Shown here: positions 1 to 4,146 of the stretch, in pieces
Position numbering within the stretch: the stretch's first letter is position 1
Layout of the letters: each line of letters starts with the position of its first letter
Source: Actinomycetota bacterium
GTDB lineage: Bacteria; Actinomycetota; Acidimicrobiia; IMCC26256
NCBI GenBank assembly: GCA_009702955.1
Contig: WLHA01000127.1
Span: 1-5,101 of the forward strand
Direction: 5' to 3'
DNA: 5,101 nucleotides
The notes under the pieces: model-generated
What the model saw: only the letters and a program-made list of their open reading frames with translations
Databases searched by the model: none
What the model was told of the DNA's origin: nothing
Made by a program: the position numbers and the translations under genes

Positions 1-149
1 AGTCGCTTTGGTGCTGGGGCGGCAACGCTTGGGGTCAACTTGGTGATGGCACCACCATCCAACGTAACTCCCCAACAGAAGTATCGAGCGCAACTGCGTG
101 GGGATACATCACGGTCTCAGACACTTACTCGATGGGTCTCCGCGGTTAG
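1..149 (+). CDS. RCC1-repeat protein, C-terminal fragment
   Basis: The open frame enters from the left edge (first full codon at 3) and ends at TAG 147-149, leaving 48 codons. The visible protein contains the motif LWCWGGNAWGQLGDGT followed by SPTEV. This is the signature of the RCC1 (regulator of chromosome condensation) seven-bladed propeller repeat: WGxNxxGQLGDGT, then a P-V strand. The last blade continues as a short strand (WGYITVSDTYSMGLRG) and then stops, as in many bacterial RCC1-repeat proteins, so the end looks natural rather than broken. Bacterial members are often large exported or surface proteins of unknown function. No signal or anchor can be judged because the N-terminus is missing. 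No clear T-rich intrinsic terminator follows. The gene converges on the VOC gene, with a 48-bp gap between the stops. Confidence 0.88.
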   Translation, partial: SLWCWGGNAWGQLGDGTTIQRNSPTEVSSATAWGYITVSDTYSMGLRG

Positions 150-197
150 AGAGACGGATAAAAAACAGACCTAAAGAAACGGCCCTAAAGTGGATTC

Positions 198-710
198 TTA
201 AATGCTTGGTCGTGAGACCCCGATGCCACCGACGGTGTCACGGCCAAAGCGTTTCATGTCTCGCTTGATATCAAGCGGGGCAGTTTTTGGAGAGTCTGCA
301 GCGGTGATCAGCGCAGCAGGCACAACCCATGTCACCTCAAACTCGAGACCGTCGGGGTCGTGTGCGTAGAGCGAACGTGTTGCGCCGTGATCTGATGCTC
401 CCACTAAAGCGCCTGCTGCGTGGAGCCGCTGCCCATATGCCTCGAGGTCGTCGAGGGTATCTACCTCCCAAGCAAGATGGTAAAGCCCGACCGAGAGTTT
501 CCCTGCTGCCGAGTCTTTAGCATTTGGCCCAATTGAGAACAACGCTAGATCGTGGTCGTTTGTTGATCCGTTGGCGCGTAGAAACGCACCGCCCTTGAAA
601 TCGGAGTAGTCGCTAACGCGCGTGAAATCGAGAACCTCAATAAAGAACTTGGCTGTGAGCTCGGCATCACGAACGTAGAGCACTGCATGGTTGAGTCCAA
701 TGATCGGCAA
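198..710 (-). CDS. VOC superfamily (glyoxalase/extradiol dioxygenase fold) protein
   Basis: The product is about 170 aa from the TTG start at 710-708, and the stop is TAA at 200-198. The core is one vicinal-oxygen-chelate domain made of two beta-alpha-beta-beta-beta modules. The first begins GLNHAVLYVRD (residues about 5-15) and the second begins GLYHLAWEVD (about 75-84), ending in the DPDGLEFEV turn. The three expected metal ligands are visible as His8, His78 and Glu125 (counted from the TTG), so the site looks intact. Relatives include glyoxalase I, extradiol ring-cleavage dioxygenases and fosfomycin resistance proteins. Nothing here fixes the substrate, and the protein is probably cytosolic. 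An ATG at 752 in the same frame would add 14 residues before the fold. The TTG is preferred because a GGAGG lies 5 bases ahead and the protein would then start right at the first beta strand. About 20 residues after the domain look like a disordered tail. Confidence 0.9.
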   Translation of the reverse strand: MPIIGLNHAVLYVRDAELTAKFFIEVLDFTRVSDYSDFKGGAFLRANGSTNDHDLALFSIGPNAKDSAAGKLSVGLYHLAWEVDTLDDLEAYGQRLHAAGALVGASDHGATRSLYAHDPDGLEFEVTWVVPAALITAADSPKTAPLDIKRDMKRFGRDTVGGIGVSRPSI

Positions 711-715
711 GTGAC

Positions 716-720
716 CCTCC
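716..720 (-). promoter_or_regulatory. Shine-Dalgarno that decides the VOC start
   Basis: On the minus strand GGAGG occupies 720-716 and is followed after 5 bases by TTG at 710-708. This is near-ideal spacing. The upstream in-frame ATG at 752 has no comparable purine block, so the site supports a TTG start just before the conserved domain. Confidence 0.65.
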
Positions 721-762
721 AGGGCGATAGAGCAGAGCGCAATTAAGTGCACAGCGCCGCTT

Positions 763-791
763 GATAAATGGTTCTAATCTTGAGGATGCAA
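763..791 (-). promoter_or_regulatory. Possible sigma70-type promoter for the VOC gene
   Basis: On the minus strand TTGCAT (791-786) and TTTATC (768-763) are separated by exactly 17 bases. The -35 box is a fair match and the -10 box is weak (3 of 6 to TATAAT). Transcription would start near 756, leaving a leader of about 46 nt before the TTG start. If so, the ATG at 752 would lie almost at the transcript end, which also favours the TTG. This is a by-eye motif only. Confidence 0.3.
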
Positions 792-861
792 GAAAAATAC
801 AGAGGCCAAGTGGCCGACAGAAAGTCCTAGTAACAACATTACTCGTGAGTTTTCATGCGAA

Positions 862-2316
862 GTGGAGCAGCTAAAACCTATGGAGACTATGCCTAGTGTT
901 GATGATCGCTCAGAGAGGCGAGCGCTTGGCCGGAGGCTTCGAAAGGTCGCGAGTCGATCTAGCCATGGTTCATGGGGGCCCTCCGAAGATAGGCGTGATC
1001 CGATTGAGATTCTTCGCGAACAAGATGAGCTCAGAGTCGCCGATCTAGTCCCGATTCGCTATGGCCGAATGGCGGCATCTCCCTTCGCCTTCTTCCGAGG
1101 CGCCGCTGCAGTAATGGCACAGGATCTATCTGAGACCCCAGTAACCGGGATCACGGTGCAGACCTGCGGGGATGCTCACCTTCTTAACTTCGGCATGTAC
1201 GCAACGCCTGAGCGCAGGCTCGTCTTCGACCTAAACGATTTTGACGAAACCATGCCAGGCCCTTGGGAGTGGGATGTCAAGCGACTCGCTGCATCTTTCG
1301 AGATAGCGGGTCGTTCGAATGGTTACGCGCCAGGTGTCGTGAGCACCGGCGTATTAGAGGTAGCGCGCTCCTATGGCGAAGGTGTCCGCGCCTTGACCAG
1401 ACTCTCAACCCTCGACGAGTGGTATTTCCGTGTAGATATTGACACGGTCCTTTCAGAGATTGATTCGGTTAGACGCGGAGACCACCGAGCAGGACCATCA
1501 TTTGATTTGGCGCTTCTTGGACTTGATGCAACACGCGATCGACGCAGCATTGAACGCGCTCGTCGCCAGATTGAGAAAGCAAGGGGCCGCACCAACGAAC
1601 GAGCGGTAAACAAGCTCACAGAGATTGGCGACGATGGAGCGCTGCGAATTATTAACAACCCTCCGCTTGTCGTTCCGCTCGAATTGGATGATCAGGAACG
1701 TTTGCGGTTTGAAAAGGCGTTCGCCGAGTACCGCGAGACACTCGTGCGTGACCGACGCCACCTCCTTGACCGGTTTAAGTTTGTAGCGCTAGGCCGCAAA
1801 GTGGTTGGAGTGGGGAGTGTTGGAACCCGCGCGTTATTCGCGGTCTTTGTTGATGACGGAGGGTCCCCTCTTCTCCTTCAATTCAAGCAAGCCAGTATGT
1901 CGGTGCTCGAGCCGTACCTAGGGCCTAGCGAGTTTGAGACGCACGGTGAGCGAGTAGTTGAGGGTCAGCGTTTAATGCAGTCGGCGAGCGACCTCTTCTT
2001 GGGGTGGACGAGGGACGAAGAAGTCGAGATTGACTACTACTTCAGACAACTGCGAGACATGAAGGGATCTTTCGATCTGGCGTTTATGAACCCTCCAGGA
2101 TTCGTCCACTATGCGCGTCTGTGTGGGGTAACGCTCGCCCGTGCGCATGTGCGTAGCGGTGATGGCGACGCTATTGCGGGCTATCTAGGAGAGAGCGGCG
2201 TCTTCGATCGTTCGATTGCCGCATTCGCAGCTGCCTATGCAGATCAAGTTGTCCTCGACCACGCCTCACTTATCAGCGAGATCGATGCCGGCCATATAGA
2301 GGTGCGCTTCGCCTAG
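862..2316 (+). CDS. DUF2252 family protein (COG4320), kinase-like motifs
   Basis: The product is 484 aa from GTG 862. ATG codons at 880 and 889 are in-frame alternatives. None has a strong Shine-Dalgarno, and the conserved part begins only near residue 22, so the start is uncertain. Motifs in order are RYGRM...PFAFFRG (67-80), CGDAHLLNFG (102-111), FDLNDFDET (122-130), WEWDVKRLAAS (135-145), RKVVGVGSVGTR (312-323), LLLQFKQA (337-344), GERVVEGQRLMQ (362-373), DYYFRQLRDMKGS (391-403) and ARAHVRSGD (426-434). Together these identify the DUF2252/COG4320 family, to my knowledge without an assigned biochemical role. GDAHxxNF followed by DxNDFD resembles the catalytic and metal-binding loops of aminoglycoside-phosphotransferase-like kinases. 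The glycine-rich loop and a following lysine come later in the chain. There is no signal peptide or membrane segment, so it is probably cytosolic. It appears to be a single-gene unit, divergent from the VOC gene. Confidence 0.92.
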   Translation: MEQLKPMETMPSVDDRSERRALGRRLRKVASRSSHGSWGPSEDRRDPIEILREQDELRVADLVPIRYGRMAASPFAFFRGAAAVMAQDLSETPVTGITVQTCGDAHLLNFGMYATPERRLVFDLNDFDETMPGPWEWDVKRLAASFEIAGRSNGYAPGVVSTGVLEVARSYGEGVRALTRLSTLDEWYFRVDIDTVLSEIDSVRRGDHRAGPSFDLALLGLDATRDRRSIERARRQIEKARGRTNERAVNKLTEIGDDGALRIINNPPLVVPLELDDQERLRFEKAFAEYRETLVRDRRHLLDRFKFVALGRKVVGVGSVGTRALFAVFVDDGGSPLLLQFKQASMSVLEPYLGPSEFETHGERVVEGQRLMQSASDLFLGWTRDEEVEIDYYFRQLRDMKGSFDLAFMNPPGFVHYARLCGVTLARAHVRSGDGDAIAGYLGESGVFDRSIAAFAAAYADQVVLDHASLISEIDAGHIEVRFA

Positions 2317-2328
2317 GTATCGAAATCT

Positions 2329-2345
2329 TCGCCAGAGAATGGCGA
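2329..2345 (+). terminator. Weak stem-loop after the DUF2252 gene
   Basis: TCGCC (2329-2333) pairs with GGCGA (2341-2345) around a 7-base loop, 12 bases after the DUF2252 stop. The stem is only 5 bp and no T-run follows, so it is at best a weak end signal or RNA-stabilising hairpin. Confidence 0.2.
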
Positions 2346-2432
2346 CGAACAAATGTTCGAAACTAGGCACTCGCTAATACAAACAGGCTCGACTCTGCTT
2401 AGTATCTGGACTGCCCGCTACCGTAATGGCGA

Positions 2433-2505
2433 GGGTCGCTAGCTCAACTGGCAGAGCATCGGGCTTTTAACCCGCAGGTTCAGGGTTCAAGTCCCTGGCG
2501 ACCCA
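2433..2505 (+). tRNA. tRNA-Lys (anticodon TTT)
   Basis: The gene is 73 nt with a complete cloverleaf. The acceptor stem GGGTCGC (2433-2439) pairs perfectly with GCGACCC (2498-2504). The D arm is GCTC/GAGC (2442-2445, 2454-2457) with the invariant GG at 2450-2451. The anticodon loop CTTTTAA (2464-2470) places TTT at 2466-2468, which reads AAA and AAG lysine codons. The variable loop has five bases. The T arm CAGGG/CCCTG carries the standard TTCAAGT loop (2486-2492). The discriminator is A2505, followed by CTG rather than CCA, so the CCA end must be added enzymatically, as is usual in Actinomycetota. The outer anticodon-stem pair (27-43, T2459 against C2475) is mismatched. No strong promoter boxes were found upstream. 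The gene stands alone, 116 bp after the DUF2252 gene. Confidence 0.97.
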
Positions 2506-2561
2506 CTGAAGTTACACACTCCACCCCGAGAGTCCGAGGCGCGCGCTACGGTCTGCAATCA

Positions 2562-2576
2562 CGCTGATCCTCAGCG
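2562..2576. repeat. Perfect short inverted repeat ahead of the methyltransferase
   Basis: CGCTGA-TCC-TCAGCG is a perfect 6-bp inverted repeat with a 3-base centre, ending 19 bases before the methyltransferase ATG. It could be a small RNA hairpin ahead of the ribosome site, the end of the tRNA transcript, or an operator. No T-run follows it, and the choice cannot be made from sequence. Confidence 0.4.
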
Positions 2577-2595
2577 ACCTGACGCCGGGGGGCAA

Positions 2596-3612
2596 ATGAA
2601 ACACAAGCCGACAACCTTGAAGGACCGCCTCGGGGCACTCTGGGGGCTTCTTACCATCAGCGATGCTGACTACACCGCGTACATGCGCTCCTATGGGGAG
2701 CTCTTCATCGACTCGCCTGAGAATACAAAGGCTGATTACGAGAACGCAGTTCCACTACGCGGCTATCCCCAGGGGAGCAGTAACGAACTCACCGAGCTCT
2801 ACAAAGTTATTCACTTGCTCTGCACGCTTGGGTCGGTCGAGAAAATGTATATGCCCCCGACTATTGACCCCGAGCAGTCGGTACTCCAGAACCAAATTCT
2901 CTTTGAGCGGATCGTTGCGAGCGATCTGCGGTTAAAACCTGGCGAGAGGTTTCTTGATCTTGGTTGTGGGTGTGGGGCAATCGCCGAGCACATGGCAGAG
3001 CTAACTGGCGCTACGCCGAACGGAGTCAACCTAGATCGGTCGCAGATAGAGAAGGCCTGGCGAAACCCGAATCTCCCGAGAGAGAATTTTGCGGTCGGCG
3101 ACTTCAACAAGGCACTTGAGTTTGATGACGCAACCTTCGATGCCGTGTATGCGATTCAGCCAATGACATACGTGAGTAACCACGACTACACATTCTCTGA
3201 GGTCTTTCGAGTCTTGAAGCCAGGCGGCAGGTTTGTGATCAACGACGTAGCGGCTCTTGATGCGTATGACCGAGATGACGAGCACAAGCGCACCCTCATT
3301 CAGCACACCCGCGAACTCACGGTATTCGGCGGGTTTTGGTATTACAAGTACTGGGAGGATGCATATCGAGACGCGGGCTTCGAGCTCATCTCCTCCGTCG
3401 GGCGCCCAGCTGTTGAGGTTATAAAGAAAGAGGTGGCCCTCTTCGACAAGTATGAGGCTGCATTCAAACTCCTCGCAAAGTTGCATGTCATTCCAAAGAA
3501 GACGGACAAACTCATGCAGCGAATGAATGAGAACAGCCAGTCGTATATCAAGGCCGAGGAAGAGGAACTGCTCACCCTTAACTGGCACTGCGTAGGCGAG
3601 AAGCCCGCATAG
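2596..3612 (+). CDS. Sterol 24-C-methyltransferase-like SAM-dependent methyltransferase
   Basis: The product is 338 aa from ATG 2596. A run of six G at 2587-2592 is the only ribosome-site candidate, 3 bases ahead. It has a class I Rossmann methyltransferase core. Motif I is LDLGCGCGA (120-128), the acidic residue after strand 2 is in GVNLD (143-147), a VGDFN stretch lies at 167-171, FDAVYAIQ is at 181-188 and VLKPGGR at 206-212. VYAIQ...EVFRVLKPGGRF and the C-terminal third (about 285-338, ending in a short strand and GEKP) follow the layout of Erg6/SMT sterol methyltransferases. Those enzymes transfer a methyl group from SAM to C-24 of the sterol side chain. Signature positions differ: the YEYGWG aromatic region is absent (LCTLGSVEKMYMPP, 75-88), YAIEAT becomes YAIQPM, and EWxMT becomes NDVAAL. 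The substrate may therefore be a different lipid or terpenoid. There is no signal peptide. No sterol-synthesis genes are in view. Confidence 0.82.
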   Translation: MKHKPTTLKDRLGALWGLLTISDADYTAYMRSYGELFIDSPENTKADYENAVPLRGYPQGSSNELTELYKVIHLLCTLGSVEKMYMPPTIDPEQSVLQNQILFERIVASDLRLKPGERFLDLGCGCGAIAEHMAELTGATPNGVNLDRSQIEKAWRNPNLPRENFAVGDFNKALEFDDATFDAVYAIQPMTYVSNHDYTFSEVFRVLKPGGRFVINDVAALDAYDRDDEHKRTLIQHTRELTVFGGFWYYKYWEDAYRDAGFELISSVGRPAVEVIKKEVALFDKYEAAFKLLAKLHVIPKKTDKLMQRMNENSQSYIKAEEEELLTLNWHCVGEKPA

Positions 3613-3652
3613 GTAGTGCAGTGGTGCTAACGAAAACGCTGGACTGAAAAAG

Positions 3653-3718
3653 CAACGCTCGCGTTGGTCCGCGCTTCTGTCGCGCCTGGGCTTTAGAATA
3701 TGGAGCGCGGATTAGTGC
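3653..3718 (+). promoter_or_regulatory. Structured csrA leader with competing stems
   Basis: In + strand RNA, 3661-3675 pairs with 3704-3718 over 15 consecutive positions: 11 Watson-Crick and four G-U (3667-3712, 3666-3713, 3664-3715, 3663-3716). Two more pairs (3676-3703, 3677-3702) extend it inward. The G-U pairs would be A-C mismatches in a minus-strand transcript, so the fold favours a + strand RNA. A shorter hairpin, CAACGC (3653-3658) with GCGTTG (3661-3666), uses the same left arm and so excludes the long helix. The loop holds TAGAAT (3694-3699), a possible -10 box without a good -35. If transcription began there, only the right arm would be made. The region could also serve as the end signal of the methyltransferase transcript, but there is no T-run. 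Confidence 0.45.
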
Positions 3719-3757
3719 TAACTCTGCTGCATATCGAACAAGATTCTCAAGAAGTGA

Positions 3758-3771
3758 GACCAAGGATGGAG
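3758..3771 (+). promoter_or_regulatory. Ribosome site of csrA overlapping a predicted CsrA-binding site
   Basis: AAGGA (3762-3766, 9 bases before ATG) and GGAG (3768-3771, 4 bases before ATG) form the Shine-Dalgarno region. Bases 3758-3769 match the published CsrA SELEX consensus RUACARGGAUGU at 9 of 12 positions, including the whole CARGGAUG core. A second GGA follows directly. A 5-bp hairpin (TCTCA 3745-3749, TGAGA 3755-3759) abuts the site. CsrA is known to repress by covering GGA motifs in Shine-Dalgarno regions, so autorepression is a reasonable inference. Confidence 0.55.
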
Positions 3772-3775
3772 ACGA

Positions 3776-3964
3776 ATGCTTGTACTGACTCGTAAAGAAC
3801 AAGAAGCAATCATGATCGGCGACACGATCATCGTGCGTGTTCTTGAGGTAAATGGAGACCAGGTGCGCATCGGCATCGAGGCCCCGCACCATATTGCTGT
3901 GCATCGCGAAGAGGTATTCGAGGCGATCGCCAGTGAGCGTGATGGAGCTGAAGGCGGCAGTTAG
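3776..3964 (+). CDS. csrA: Carbon storage regulator CsrA, RNA-binding translational regulator
   Basis: The product is 62 aa, the normal CsrA length (about 60-75). CsrA is a small homodimer that binds GGA motifs in mRNA leaders and usually blocks translation. It influences carbon metabolism and, in many Gram-positives, flagellin synthesis. The hallmarks are visible: MLVLTRK at the N-terminus (RNA-contacting Leu4 and Arg6), IMIGD (12-16), QVRIGIEAP (29-37) and VHREEV (42-47) with Arg44, the main RNA-binding arginine. The usual VGE at 8-10 is replaced by EQE, so the widely conserved Gly9 is missing. The remaining strands are intact, so function is likely retained. The ATG is supported by the strong purine-rich site ahead. 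It is separated from the methyltransferase by 163 bp and converges on alanine dehydrogenase. No fliW or flagellar gene, the usual partners, is within the window. Confidence 0.96.
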   Translation: MLVLTRKEQEAIMIGDTIIVRVLEVNGDQVRIGIEAPHHIAVHREEVFEAIASERDGAEGGS

Positions 3965-4004
3965 CACTCCGTTAACACAACCGAAGCCAACTGGTATTCA
4001 ATTA

Positions 4005-4114
4005 CTGGGAGCCTAAGAAGCGTGACGGTCAGCCGGTCGGCGATGGTCACTGCCGAACTCCCCCCGTTGTCAGGGGCCGTCGCCGACCGTAGCTGGGAGT
4101 CTCTAGAGGCTCAG
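4005..4114. other. Structured intergenic region downstream of csrA
   Basis: A perfect 10-bp stem, CGGTCGGCGA (4034-4043) with TCGCCGACCG (4080-4089), extends inward by T-G, G-C and G-C (4044-4046 with 4077-4079). Inside it CCCC (4062-4065) can pair with GGGG (4073-4076) around a 7-base loop. Outside, GAGCCT (4009-4014) is complementary to AGGCTC (4107-4112). CTGGGAG occurs directly repeated at 4005-4011 and 4093-4099. The block lies between two convergent genes, 70 bp after the csrA stop and 58 bp after the alanine dehydrogenase stop. It could be a shared transcription end signal, though neither strand has a T-run, or a small structured RNA. It resembles no RNA family I recognise. Confidence 0.45.
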
Positions 4115-4126
4115 CGGGATGCAGGG

Positions 4127-4142
4127 CGCGCTATCTGGCGCG
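4127..4142 (-). terminator. GC-rich hairpin just after alanine dehydrogenase
   Basis: CGCGC (4127-4131) and GCGCG (4138-4142) form a 5-bp all-GC stem with a 6-base loop, 4 bases beyond the alanine dehydrogenase stop on the minus strand. There is no T-run, so it is not a textbook intrinsic terminator. It may act with the longer stem at 4034-4089. Confidence 0.3.
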
Positions 4143-4146
4143 TGAG

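Larger units (their letters stand above)
3714..3968. repeat. 10-bp inverted repeat flanking csrA
   Basis: AGTGCTAACT (3714-3723) and AGTTAGCACT (3959-3968) are perfect reverse complements. The left copy lies in the csrA leader and the right copy overlaps the csrA stop codon (TAG 3962-3964). A third copy of the core GTGCTAAC occurs at 3624-3631, just after the methyltransferase stop. There is no transposase or target duplication to suggest an insertion element. Long-range pairing in the csrA mRNA is possible but unproven. Confidence 0.4.

Noticed and set aside
160..190. A6 run (T6 on the minus strand) at 160-165 and a CCTAAAG direct repeat (170-176, 184-190) as a terminator of the VOC gene.
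   Set aside because: No GC-rich hairpin precedes the T-run on the minus strand, and the repeat is direct rather than inverted.
711..752. N-terminal extension of the VOC protein from ATG 752.
   Set aside because: It adds 14 residues ahead of the fold without a ribosome site, whereas TTG 710 has GGAGG at 5-base spacing. It cannot be fully excluded.
804..815. GGCC-AAGT-GGCC in the divergent VOC/DUF2252 region as an operator.
   Set aside because: Four-base self-complementary arms are expected by chance, and there is no second copy or regulator gene to support it.
2400..2405. TAGTAT as the -10 box of a tRNA-Lys promoter.
   Set aside because: No acceptable -35 hexamer lies 16-18 bases upstream, so the match is not above background.
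3031..3588. 185-codon minus-strand open frame inside the methyltransferase gene.
   Set aside because: It lies entirely antisense to a complete methyltransferase with intact motifs. The open frame is explained by codon bias of the real gene.
3578..3967. 129-codon minus-strand open frame covering csrA and its leader.
   Set aside because: It is antisense to the unmistakable csrA and the translation has no recognisable domain or motif.
3961..3969. TTAGCACTC matches one arm of the CIRCE (HrcA) operator exactly.
   Set aside because: The required GAGTGCTAA arm nine bases later is absent (the following bases are CGTTAACAC...), and the nearest AGTGCTAA is about 240 bases upstream. No heat-shock gene is near.
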